From contig CAZOWL010000076.1 of assembly GCA_964583605.1 (NCBI GenBank), positions 1-21,996 of the forward strand: 21,996 nt of DNA, read 5' to 3'. This document shows, in pieces, positions 1 to 7,227 of the stretch (its first letter is position 1; the number at the start of each line of letters is the position of its first letter). A program made the position numbers and the translations under genes. The stretch comes from CAZOWL01 sp964583605. GTDB lineage: Bacteria > Pseudomonadota > Gammaproteobacteria > Chromatiales > Chromatiaceae. The notes under the pieces were generated by a model. The model was not told the origin of the DNA. It saw nothing but the letters and a program-made list of their open reading frames with translations, and did not search any database.

Positions 1-305
1 GATGAACGTGGCGGTTCAGCGCGGAGCCGAAACGGTGCACGAAGCTGACGGCCCCGAGCCGCGCCCGGGGCGAGACCGTGGGGATGGTTGCGCAAAGATG
101 GGCCTCGATGGCCCGCAGAAAGATGTGCAGGACAGCACTGACGGCGCGGGGCTCGCGCTCAAGGTACCAGCGCAGGCGCTTCGGCACGGAGGAGCTTGTT
201 CAGATACTGGCTACTGGCGCACCGGCAGCGGCGGGATGACATGATCGACCCGATGCGCGGCGGTCTCGCGCCTTAGGGCGGGCGTTGCACGACGGGCATA
301 CCGAC
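1..305 (-). pseudogene. IS91-family transposase fragment (middle part), frameshifted and running off the left edge
   Basis: Read on the minus strand, the sequence gives three consecutive pieces of an IS91/ISCR-type rolling-circle transposase in different frames. The first is CPSCNAR near 280-305, the end of the N-terminal zinc-binding domain. The second is ETAAHRVDHVIPPLPVRQ, which ends in a stop near 210. The third is VPKRLRWYLEREPRAV, continuing to RFGSALNRHVH at the window edge. RHVH begins the HUH metal-binding motif of the Y2 nuclease, but the catalytic tyrosines would lie outside the window. At least two frameshifts and a nonsense codon show that it is dead. It cuts off the last gene of the mukFEB-like locus. 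The family assignment is from memory of conserved motifs. Confidence 0.75.
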
Positions 306-673
306 CTTGGAGTGGGCGCCGAAACGGGCCGTCCAGGTCTTGCGATGGATCCGCGCCGGCAACCGTCGCAGAGGCAGCCGGCGACGGCGCAGCCGGCGCA
401 ATCCCGAGGGATCGAACGGCAGGCCCACTCGGTCGAGCTCAACGAGGTCCGCTCGCCAGCCGGGGCAGAGGGCATCCAGTCTGGCCTGGATCTCCGCGCG
501 GCGCGCGGGGACGAGCCTCAGCCGATTCCGTCTGGGCGCCTGGCCGATCCAGCCGGCCCCGTGAAGCCAGTCCAACAGCGCGGCGTTGCCCTGTTGCGGG
601 TCACCTCACCGTCCTGCAGCGGCGCCAGCAGGGTCCAGGGATGCTCGGGGCACGACCAGTCGGGGGCGCTCAC
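305..673 (-). pseudogene. Fourth gene of the mukFEB-like locus, possibly MksG/JetD-like; frameshifted and truncated
   Basis: A GTG at 673 overlaps the TGA of the mukB remnant (GTGA), which is typical of translational coupling. The reading begins VSAPDWSCPEHPWTLLAPL. It shifts frame near 590-600 and continues ALLDWLHGAGWIGQAPRRN to IHRKTWTARFGAHSKV, where IS91 sequence takes over. About 120 residues remain. Enterobacterial mukBEF operons have no fourth gene, whereas MksBEFG and Wadjet JetABCD loci carry a DUF3322/DUF2220 Toprim-type nuclease gene (JetD/MksG) after the MukB homologue. Position and coupling suggest that identity. I cannot confirm it from motifs, because the Toprim part would be in the missing C-terminus. 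Confidence 0.4.
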
Positions 674-1097
674 AAGGTCTCCTCGCGCATACGCCGCCCG
701 CGCACGACGACCTCCTCGCGACCGTCCTCGGCGCTGCGCCGAGCCAGGCGGTAGATGTGACCGCGCCGGGCCCGATCGGCGGCCGGGGCGGCGGCGAGCA
801 GCTGGACCTGCATCTGCTGACAGAATTCCGTGAGGGTATCCAGCGAATCGGGGCTCAGCCGATTGGCCTCGTCGAGAAACAGAAAACGCAGCGGCTGTCC
901 CGCGTTGCGCCCCTTGAGGAGCGCGGCCGGCTGCTCCCAGGCGTCGAGGATGACCACTAGCACCGCGCCGCCCCGACGCCGATGGATTCGCCGGTGGACA
1001 ACGCCCCCGCCCGAGCCTCGGTCCAAAGCTCGCTGCCCAGGCGCTGGACCTGGACGGTCAGGTCGAGGTACTGGCGGTAGTCCAGCAGGTCGCCCTC
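670..1097 (-). pseudogene. mukB: mukB C-terminal remnant (SMC-like condensin ATPase head)
   Basis: Only the last ~140 codons of a protein that is normally near 1,480 residues remain. The reading starts DYRQYLDLTVQV and passes through the ABC signature ALSTGESIGVGA. It shifts frame near 965-970 and continues AVLVVILDAWEQ, then FLFLDEANRL, the Walker B motif, and QMQVQLLAAAP to REETL. These match the C-terminal half-head of E. coli MukB (ALSTGEAIGTG, LLFLDEAARL, LQMQLIIAAP) closely enough to call MukB proper. The Walker A half-head, the coiled coils and the hinge are gone, removed by the deletion that joins this piece to mukE near 1097. It cannot function as an ATPase. Confidence 0.85.
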
Positions 1098-1313
1098 GGA
1101 GAGCAGGTACCAATAGCCTTCCGACCCATGCACCAGACGGCACTCGTAGCCGGCGTAGAAGGTTTCCAGCCATTCGGCGGCGCGCTCCTGCAGCTCATAT
1201 TCGGCGATGTCGTCGCTGTCCACATGGAAGCCTTTGCGCAGGCGATGATCGAGCGACGGAAACAGCAGATCGGTCATGACGTCCTCCAGACACCGAAAAC
1301 CGGGCTCATCCAT
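1097..1313 (-). pseudogene. mukE: mukE N-terminal remnant
   Basis: Starts ATG at 1313 (MDEPGFRCLEDVMTDLLFP) and overlaps the residual mukF stop (ATGGATGA). LLFPSLDHRLRKGFHVDSDD and AEWLETFYAGYECRLVHGSE align with the N-terminal winged-helix region of E. coli MukE (NPLFPALDSALRSGRHIG, EYLEEFYARYNVELI). After about 72 codons, near YWYLLSEGD, the sequence passes directly into MukB C-terminal sequence in the same frame. Roughly two thirds of MukE, its mukB junction and nearly all of mukB have therefore been deleted in one event. MukE normally binds the MukF kleisin and regulates the MukB ring. Confidence 0.85.
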
Positions 1314-2276
1314 CGCTGGTTCCTTCCCGTTTCGCGCGCTCGACGACCAGGTCCTGCAACTCCAGACGGGGGCCCAGCGGGCGCCAGGCCCAGCCCTCCG
1401 CGGAATGAGCTCGTGCACGTTCTGATAGTAGGCGGACCAGGATTGGAAGCGGCTGTCGCCCCAGGCGGCGACACGCTCGATTTGGGTACGGACATGGCTG
1501 ACCGCGTCCAGGGCCTCATCCCGGCGCGCGGCATCCGCCGCGTCATAGATCTCGTTGAGGAGGTTGGAGACGCCCTCGGTCTCACTCATCAGGGTCCGAT
1601 TCAGCTCGTGCAGGGTGGCGCTGGTATCCTGCAGCAGCGCCTCGCATTGGTCGACGGCGTCGAGCCAGCGGACCTCCAGCAGATGGCCGATGCGCTCCCG
1701 GGTCTCCTGTTGCTGCACGTCCATGCCACGTTGGCGCCGGTCGATCATCTTTACCAGTCCGGCCACCGTGAGCTTGAGCGGGGCGACGACCTGGGTCCGC
1801 CAGTGCCTATCGTCCCCGCCCGCCGCGGCGGCGGCGCGGACCACGGCCAGGTCGCCGCGGACGCGCGTCAACATCACCTCGAGGCTTTCGCGGGTCAGGG
1901 TCTCGTGGGCACTGAACCACTCGGCCAGGGTCTTTCCCAACGGGCTCAGGGTGAATTCGCCCTCGGCGGCGATACCGCCCAGATCGGCGCGCACGAGCAG
2001 GTGCTGACGGCACAGGCTGTCGATCGCGTGGGTCCCGCGCAGGGCCAGGCTGGCTTGGTCGCCCTGCACGACATCGTTGAGGAGGGAGAAGACGTCGCGC
2101 AGCTCCGCCTCGCCCAGCACCGTGTCCGGGTTCAGCTCCAGGTAGGCGTGGATGCCGCTCAGAAATGCCAGCCGCTCACGGTCCAGCTGCAGCGAGAGAT
2201 CGGCCGCCCAGGTGCGGGCGATACGGTCGGTCAGGTCGCGGGATGGCAGATTGGCCGAATCCGCGCCGTCTTGCAT
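1306..2276 (-). pseudogene. mukF: mukF-like condensin kleisin, internally deleted and frameshifted
   Basis: From ATG 2276 (GTG 2285 is an alternative) about 295 residues resemble MukF. They include LDRERLAFLSGIHAYL, the winged-helix part AIDSLCRQHLLVRADL, then HWRTQVVAPLKLTVA, MIDRRQRGMDVQQQETRERI and CEALLQDTSATLHELNRTL. The match to E. coli MukF (HWHRNVYAPLKYSVAE, LMDEQQQQ, CELLLSETSGTLRELQ) runs along the whole stretch. After HELIPR, near 1390, about 115 residues are missing. A short C-terminus, LELQDLVVERAKREGTSDG, survives in another frame and stops inside the mukE start. Because of the shift, the first frame runs artificially through into mukE and mukB, producing a 474-codon chimaeric ORF that ends at 957. 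Confidence 0.85.
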
Positions 2277-2291
2277 CCGGTTCACTATCGC

Positions 2292-2330
2292 TGAGTGATG
2301 GCGCTGCGTGATGGCGTTGAGTGATGGCGT
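2292..2330. repeat. Three tandem copies of a 13-bp unit
   Basis: The unit TGAGTGATGGCGT occurs three times in immediate succession (2292-2304, 2305-2317, 2318-2330) with two single-base differences. It lies just upstream of the mukF-like start on the minus strand, where it could be an old operator or slippage-generated DNA. Nothing else is recognisable in the 203-bp gap between mukF and galU. Confidence 0.8.
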
Positions 2331-2488
2331 TGAATTGCTTATCCAGGGGAGCGCGAACCGCTCTCGGAGCTCTGCGCCCACCGCTTAGACTCCCAGCCGA
2401 ACGACTGCCAAACGCCTCCTGTGAGCAGCCCGCTTCAGGGTACCGATTCCGGCCATCACGACCCGTCGGTCTGAGACACAAAGCCTTG

Positions 2489-3361
2489 CTAGATCGACAG
2501 CTCCTTCAGATAGGCGGCGAAGCGATCACCGAGCTCTGGATGCTGTAGGCCGAGCTCGATCTGCGCCTCGAGATAGCCGAGCTTACTGCCGCAATCATAG
2601 CGTTTGCCCTTGAAAGGAAACGCAATCACGGGCTCGTCGGCGAGCAGGGCAGCAATCCCATCGGTCAGCTGTATCTCCCCGCCGGCACCGGCCTGGGTCG
2701 CAGAGAGCTTGTCGAAGATACGGGGCGTGAGCAGGTAGCGGCCGACGACCGCCAGATTCGACGGGGCCACCTCCGGGGCGGGCTTCTCGACAATAGAAAC
2801 CACGCGCAGCTCCCCTTCCGGCCCGGACTCGGTCTGCACGATTCCGTACTTCTGGGTCTCGTCAGCGGGCACCTCTTCAACGCCCAGCACGCTACACTCG
2901 AAACGCTCGTAGACGTCGGTCATCTGGGCGATCACGCCCTTCTCTTCGCCGCGGATCAGATCGTCGGCCAGAATCACGGCAAAGGGCTCCTCGCCGACGA
3001 CTGGCCTGGCGCAGAGCACGGCATGACCCAGACCCAACGCCTCGGCTTGACGGAGATAGATGCAGGTCACATGGGCAGGCAAGACGTTGCGGACAATGTC
3101 CAGCAGCGCCTTCTTGCCAGCACCCTCCAACTCCATCTCGAGCTCGTAGGCCTTATCGAAATGGTCCTCGATCGAGCGCTTGTTGCGGCCGGTGATGAAC
3201 ACCAATTGATGGGCGCCGGCAGCCTCGGCCTCTTCGGCGGCATACTGTATCAGCGGCTTGTCGACGACGGGCAGCATCTCTTTCGGGCTCGCCTTCGTCG
3301 CTGGAAGGAAGCGTGTCCCCAACCCGGCCACGGGGAAAACGGCCTTGCGGATTCTCGACAT
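2489..3361 (-). CDS. galU: UTP--glucose-1-phosphate uridylyltransferase GalU
   Basis: Makes UDP-glucose from UTP and glucose-1-phosphate in the cytoplasm, feeding LPS, exopolysaccharide and trehalose or glycogen synthesis. The 290-residue length is normal for bacterial GalU. The nucleotide-binding signature GLGTRFLPATKASPKEMLP spans residues 13-31. DKPLIQY follows, with ITGRNKRSIEDHF near 56-68, LGLGHAVLCARP at 109-120 and LADDLIRGEE at 131-140. VEKPAPEV is near 190, and RYDCGSKLGYLEAQ is near the C-terminus. A GAGGAG ribosome-binding site sits about 6-11 nt upstream of the ATG. It lies 105 bp downstream of pyrF and is transcribed in the same direction. There is no sign of degradation, in contrast to the adjacent mukF remnant. 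Confidence 0.97.
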   Translation of the reverse strand: MSRIRKAVFPVAGLGTRFLPATKASPKEMLPVVDKPLIQYAAEEAEAAGAHQLVFITGRNKRSIEDHFDKAYELEMELEGAGKKALLDIVRNVLPAHVTCIYLRQAEALGLGHAVLCARPVVGEEPFAVILADDLIRGEEKGVIAQMTDVYERFECSVLGVEEVPADETQKYGIVQTESGPEGELRVVSIVEKPAPEVAPSNLAVVGRYLLTPRIFDKLSATQAGAGGEIQLTDGIAALLADEPVIAFPFKGKRYDCGSKLGYLEAQIELGLQHPELGDRFAAYLKELSI

Positions 3362-3442
3362 GGTCTCTCCTCGATGTAGATTCGCGACCCTCGCGGCAAG
3401 CCACGGTAGCGGGCCGTGTCCTGAGCACGGGTCGGATCCGTT

Positions 3443-3464
3443 GCGAGCCCTCGACAGGGCTCGC
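3443..3464 (-). terminator. Perfect hairpin just after pyrF
   Basis: GCGAGCCCT-CGAC-AGGGCTCGC is a perfect 9-bp stem with a 4-nt loop, beginning 2 nt beyond the pyrF stop codon. No run of U follows on the transcribed strand, so intrinsic termination is uncertain. It could instead stabilise the mRNA end or attenuate read-through into galU. Confidence 0.4.
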
Positions 3465-3466
3465 CC

Positions 3467-4165
3467 TCAGATCTCAAGCTCCGCCTCGATCGCCGCCAGG
3501 GCTGCCAGCGGATCGGGCGCGGCCGTGATCGGGCGACCGATCACGAGGTAGTCGGCGCCGGCAGACAGGGCGGCGTTCGGTGTCATGACACGTTTCTGAT
3601 CGCCAGATGCGGACCCGGCCGGCCGCACCCCTGGCGTGACCAGACGCAGCTCCTGTCCGACGATGCGGCGCACGGCGGCGGCCTCCTGCGGGGAGCAGAC
3701 CAGCCCATCGAGACCGCAGTCGGCGATGAGCTGCGCGAGCCTGAGCACCATCTCTGCCGGGTCGCCGGGACACCCGATGGTGGCCAAATCTCCTGAGTCG
3801 AGGCTGGTCAGCAGGGTGACACCGATCAGCAGCGGCCGATCAGGCCGATCAGCGAGACGTTCGCGCGCCCGCTCCATCATCGCGCGCCCACCGAAGGCAT
3901 GGACATTCATCATCCACACCCCGAGGTCCGCGGCAGCCGCACAGGCTGCGGCCACCGTCGTCGGGATATCGTGAAACTTGAGGTCGAGAAAGACCTCGAA
4001 GCCCTCCCGATGGAGCTGCTCGACCAAAGGCGGGCCGAGGCGAGTGAAGAGCTCTTTTCCGACCTTCAGCCGGCAACGCCGCGGATCGAGGCGCCCAGCC
4101 AGCGCGAGCGCAGCGTCGGCACTCGGGAAGTCCATCGCGACAATGATTCGGGGCTCGTCGGTCAC
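3467..4165 (-). CDS. pyrF: Orotidine 5'-phosphate decarboxylase PyrF
   Basis: Catalyses the last step of de novo UMP synthesis, OMP to UMP plus CO2. I chose the GTG at 4165, giving 232 residues beginning VTDEPRIIVAMDFPS, because the homologous sequence begins there. The frame is open further upstream, to an ATG at 4261, but that extension (MAERSWARGLAP) looks non-homologous. The substrate lysine is in LKVGKELF (K34) and the catalytic D-K-D array is in DLKFHDIPTT (D61, K63, D66). The phosphate-binding segment is LVTPGVRPAG through KRVMTP, with DYLVIGRPIT near the C-terminus. The family is usually 230-245 residues long. It lies 118 bp downstream of lapB, as in the conserved gammaproteobacterial lapA-lapB-pyrF arrangement. 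Confidence 0.96.
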   Translation of the reverse strand: MTDEPRIIVAMDFPSADAALALAGRLDPRRCRLKVGKELFTRLGPPLVEQLHREGFEVFLDLKFHDIPTTVAAACAAAADLGVWMMNVHAFGGRAMMERARERLADRPDRPLLIGVTLLTSLDSGDLATIGCPGDPAEMVLRLAQLIADCGLDGLVCSPQEAAAVRRIVGQELRLVTPGVRPAGSASGDQKRVMTPNAALSAGADYLVIGRPITAAPDPLAALAAIEAELEI

Positions 4166-4283
4166 GGAACGCTCTTGTTGTTCAGAGAGTCGATGCGCGG
4201 AGATCGGCCAAAGCGGCTGGTCCGCGGGAGCCAGCCCGCGAGCCCAACTCCTCTCTGCCACCCACGCTGGGCATCCTGACGGC

Positions 4284-5462
4284 TCATGCTGGCTCCGTTC
4301 TCAGATGAACGCCGAGAGGCTCGGGACGAAACGGATGAATCGTCGCCCACCGCTTACAGCTTGGGCATTGCCAATGCAGACGGCGCGCGGCGAAACCACA
4401 ATGCTGACAGAGATGGGCCGGCTGCCGGGCCAGCAGATGGCGGATCACGCCCAGGGCCACCATGCTGACATCGGGGGTGGGGGATGACTCGGTCCGCAAT
4501 TCGATCAGATGAGCTAATGCCGCCAGATCGGCAAATCGGGACAGGTGGTCCATCAGCACTGCGGCTGCCGCCTCATCACCCTGCTCGCGACGGAGCGCCT
4601 GGGCCAGCTCAATCATCAGCGCCGGACTCGGCTCATCATCGCGCAAGAGCGCGAGCGCGGTCGCCAGGCTCGAGTCACCGCCCTGAGCGAGTGCCGCAGA
4701 GAGGTTTGGCAGGATCTCCGGAAGATATTGCGGCGCGTGATCCACGATGTGCCTATAGAGTCCTAAAGCCGTCTCGTCGTCACCATGCGCCCTCGCCATC
4801 TCCGCCTCTAGGATGATCGCACGCACACAGCTCGGATCGCTCGCCTGCGCCTCGGCCAACTGGTCGCGGGCCCGCTGGGTCGACCCGGCCCGCAGAGCCT
4901 CCTCGGCCAATTCGCAATGGTACTGCGCGATCTCGGTCTTCATCGAGTCGACCCCGAGGGTCTGTAGCTCTTGAGCCACCTCCAAACAACGCAGCCAGTC
5001 CTTCTCCTGCTGGTAGATCTCCATCAGAGCCTTCAGGGCGCGCTTCGACTGGAGCTTCAGCTCCAAGAGTTCACGGAACATGCTCTCGGCGCGATCGAAC
5101 AGCCCAGCACGCATGTAGTCCTGACCCAGCTCGTGGAGCGCATAACCGCGCTGCTCACGGTCCAGGTTGGTGCGGGCGACAACGTTCTGATGCACGCGGA
5201 TTGCGCGGTCGACCTCGCCACGGCGTCGAAACAGGCTGCCCAACGCCAGGTGTGTTTCGACCGTATCTCGGTCGACCTCGGCGAGCTGCAGAAAGACGTC
5301 GATCGCCTTGTCCGGCTGCTCGTCCAGCAGATAGTTCAGGCCGACGAAGAATGTCTGGCCCTTGCCGCGGGCCGTCGCGGCGCGCCGCGACTGGCCATGT
5401 CGTGCAGCCCACCAACCCGACGCCGCGGCAAGCGGCAATAAGAGGAAAAGCAGCTCGATCAC
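4284..5462 (-). CDS. lapB: Lipopolysaccharide assembly protein B (LapB/YciM)
   Basis: LapB is an inner-membrane-anchored TPR protein that controls LPS synthesis by promoting FtsH-dependent turnover of LpxC. The product has 392 residues from a GTG start (MIELLFLLLPLAAASGWWAA), close to the ~389 of E. coli. One N-terminal membrane segment (residues ~2-19) is followed by TPR repeats from about 35 to 330, for example GLNYLLDEQPDKAIDVFLQL and HELGQDYMRAGLFDRAESMF. A C-terminal rubredoxin-like metal knuckle, CQHCGF through CPSCKRW, supplies two CxxC pairs needed for LapB function. pyrF follows it as expected. The usual upstream partner lapA is not found; repeat DNA occupies that position. Confidence 0.96.
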   Translation of the reverse strand: MIELLFLLLPLAAASGWWAARHGQSRRAATARGKGQTFFVGLNYLLDEQPDKAIDVFLQLAEVDRDTVETHLALGSLFRRRGEVDRAIRVHQNVVARTNLDREQRGYALHELGQDYMRAGLFDRAESMFRELLELKLQSKRALKALMEIYQQEKDWLRCLEVAQELQTLGVDSMKTEIAQYHCELAEEALRAGSTQRARDQLAEAQASDPSCVRAIILEAEMARAHGDDETALGLYRHIVDHAPQYLPEILPNLSAALAQGGDSSLATALALLRDDEPSPALMIELAQALRREQGDEAAAAVLMDHLSRFADLAALAHLIELRTESSPTPDVSMVALGVIRHLLARQPAHLCQHCGFAARRLHWQCPSCKRWATIHPFRPEPLGVHLRTEPA

Positions 5463-5864
5463 GCGCCGGCTCCGATCCTCGCTGGGATGCCAAAAGACCG
5501 GCCATGAAGGCTCCGAACGATCATGGGGCGAGGGAGCGAACGTGCTTCGCGGATTTCATAGTAAGGCCCCAGGCTCGGATCCGACTTGCCCAACCGGAAC
5601 GGCCGGCCGGTGCTGGCTCGCATCGGGCTGACGGGGTCACACGGGGTCACCTGAAGGTCAATTCGCCGTTATCATACAGGTATCGGTCGCTAACCGCATG
5701 GCTGACGGGCGTCGCGGTCAACGCCGGCCAACCGTCGCCGCAGCCGGCCTTTGCACGGGCTCGATGCGGGGCCGGCTTTGAGAAGCGTCAGAGCGAGCCC
5801 CAGATCAGCGCGAACGGTGCTCACCCGCGAGCAAGCCCGAGGGAGCTCAACAAGGAGCTGAGTT
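5463..5864. other. Intergenic region between lapB and the SDR gene
   Basis: This 402-bp gap between divergent genes must hold both promoters. It contains a shortened copy of the dispersed ~125-bp repeat (5515-5564) and a small direct repeat GGGGTCAC/GGGGTCAC near 5634-5650. I see no lapA-like coding sequence on either strand. Short open frames here have no recognisable protein features. AAGGAG at 5852-5857 is the ribosome-binding site of the SDR gene. Confidence 0.6.
5515..5564 (+). repeat. Dispersed element, copy A (internally deleted)
   Basis: It begins GAACGATCATGGGGCGAG and then jumps directly to GGAGCGAACGTGCTTCGCGG and ATTTCATAGTAA. These are the two ends of the 122-126-bp element seen at 6676-6797 and 9937-10062, without the ~75-bp middle. 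The junction lies at a shared GAG, consistent with deletion between short repeats. Confidence 0.75.
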
Positions 5865-6569
5865 ATGGCACAACTAGCTGGCCGAGTGGCCATCGTTACC
5901 GGGGCGGCGGGGAACCTGGGCCGCGCCGTCACAGACGCCTTGCTGGCGCACGGCGCTCGAGTCGCCCAGGTCGATCGGGATGCTGCAGCATTACGGGCGG
6001 TGTCTCCCGCTAGCGATCGGACGGCGACCTTCGTCGCCGACCTCCTCGATAGCGATTCGGTGGCGCAGATGGCCGCAGACGTCAAAGATCGCTTCGGCCG
6101 AGTCGACATCCTCGCCAACATCGCCGGGGGCTTCGCCATGGGTCCGCCGCTCTATGAGACTGCGGATGCCGCTTGGGAACAGATGCTCAACCTCAACGCT
6201 CGGAGCGTATTCTATTGCTGCCGCGCCGTGATTCCGCTCCTTCTGGCCGCAGGCGGCGGACGCATCGTCAACATATCAGCCCGCGCGGCGCGTGAGGGTC
6301 AGCCCCGGATGGCCCCCTATTGCGCGGCGAAGGCCGCCGTCATCACCCTGACGGAGAGCCTGGCGGCCGAGCACAAGGACGATCGGATCACTGTGAATTG
6401 TATCCTCCCGGGCACGATCGACACGCCGCAGAACCGATCAGCGATGCCGGATCAGGAGTTCGATCGCTGGGTATCCCCAGCGGCCCTGGCTGAGGTGATT
6501 GTCTTTCTCGTCTCCGATGCGGCGAGCTGCGTGACCGGCGCCGCCATCCCTGTTTACGGGCGCAGCTAG
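5865..6569 (+). CDS. SDR-family NAD(P)-dependent oxidoreductase, dihydropteridine-reductase-like
   Basis: A 234-residue short-chain dehydrogenase with AAGGAG 7 nt before the ATG. The Rossmann motif TGAAGNLG is at 12-19, D38 after the second strand suggests NAD(H) preference, NIAGGF is at 85-90, and YCAAK (Y152, K156) supplies the catalytic Tyr and Lys. The usual catalytic Ser 13 residues before the Tyr is Ala (A139), as in quinonoid dihydropteridine reductase. The neighbouring text also resembles human QDPR: AGGF at 87-90, ARAAREGQPRMAPY at 139-152, and LPGTIDTPQNRSAMPDQEF at 181-199 compared with LPVTLDTPMNRKSMPEADF. A role in recycling a reduced pterin or another quinonoid substrate is inferred. 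No pterin-dependent hydroxylase is nearby, and substrate identity is open. Confidence 0.85.
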   Translation: MAQLAGRVAIVTGAAGNLGRAVTDALLAHGARVAQVDRDAAALRAVSPASDRTATFVADLLDSDSVAQMAADVKDRFGRVDILANIAGGFAMGPPLYETADAAWEQMLNLNARSVFYCCRAVIPLLLAAGGGRIVNISARAAREGQPRMAPYCAAKAAVITLTESLAAEHKDDRITVNCILPGTIDTPQNRSAMPDQEFDRWVSPAALAEVIVFLVSDAASCVTGAAIPVYGRS

Positions 6570-6675
6570 CGCAGCATCTTGTCGGAGGCGCTCGGCTGGG
6601 AGCGGATCACAGCTCATGTATCGGATAACGCGCCAGACCTCCGTTCCTCCGAGTGCAGATCGGCGCTGCCCTAGC

Positions 6676-6797
6676 TACGAAATTTGCGCAGCACGTTCAC
6701 GCCCTCGCCCTCCGGGAGAGGTTTGGAGTGATGGAGCGATCAGGGGCGAGGCGACACGTCATCATCTGGGGTGGCTCGCCTCGCCCCATGATCGTTA
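6676..6797 (-). repeat. Dispersed element, copy B (full length, reverse orientation)
   Basis: On the minus strand this 122-bp copy runs from TAACGATCATGGGGCGAG to GTGCTGCGCAAATTTCGTA and aligns almost end to end with copy C at 9937-10062. It contains an internal inverted repeat, GATCATGGGGCGAGGCG against CGCCTCGCCCCTGATC, able to form a long hairpin. It lies between the SDR gene and the small exported-protein gene. Confidence 0.8.
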
Positions 6798-6825
6798 GGG
6801 TAGTCGAACAGGATCCATTGCCGCG

Positions 6826-7227
6826 ATGCTCTACTGGACGCTATTGGCGCTGCTCCTTACCCTGCCAACACCTGGGCACGCTCAGCGGTTTGTCGACCCT
6901 GAGACTGAGGAGATGTTGGTCGATGCCGTGGAGGCGGCAGTCGAGCTCGATCTCTTTCACGCCCGTTGTCGATCCGACCGCTCCAACCGCCGCACTGAGA
7001 ACCTAAACAAGACGATCGCCAGCAAGTACCGCCTAACGGTGATCGGCGTCATGGATGAGCTGTTCCCCGAGCGCTCGTACCGCGAGGCCCAGGACCGCTT
7101 GCAGCGTGAATTCGCCGTCTGGCTTCGCGAAGCGGGCGGCTGCCAGGGCGCCCGGGAGAGCGGTGCGTCCGAGGCCCTGGCGGATCGCTATCAGCGGCTC
7201 TACGCGCAGATCGAAGAATCACCCTAG
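6826..7227 (+). CDS. Small exported protein of unknown function
   Basis: A 133-residue ORF with a clear Sec signal peptide. LYWTLLALLLTLPTPGHAQ has a hydrophobic core and an AxA-like GHA-Q cleavage site near residues 18-20, so the mature protein of about 113 residues should be periplasmic. It is charged and mostly helical-looking (EEMLVDAVEAAVELDLFHAR, EAQDRLQREFAVWLREAGG). Two cysteines, in HARCRSDR and GGCQGAR, could form one disulfide. I do not recognise a family. AGGA about 13 nt upstream of the ATG is a weak ribosome-binding site. It stands alone, between the dispersed element copy B and the convergent transporter gene. Confidence 0.65.
   Translation: MLYWTLLALLLTLPTPGHAQRFVDPETEEMLVDAVEAAVELDLFHARCRSDRSNRRTENLNKTIASKYRLTVIGVMDELFPERSYREAQDRLQREFAVWLREAGGCQGARESGASEALADRYQRLYAQIEESP

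Noticed and set aside
1128..2294. Long plus-strand ORF opposite the muk locus
   Set aside because: Antisense shadow of high-GC coding DNA. It has no family features, whereas the minus strand has clear MukF/MukE matches.
957..2381. A single 474-codon minus-strand protein
   Set aside because: It is a read-through of mukF, mukE and mukB pieces joined by deletions, with a non-homologous linker where the mukF frame is lost. It is better described as three remnants.
5201..6013. 270-codon plus-strand ORF covering the lapB start and the SDR start
   Set aside because: It overlaps two well-supported genes out of frame, is rich in Arg and Pro, and has no homology features.
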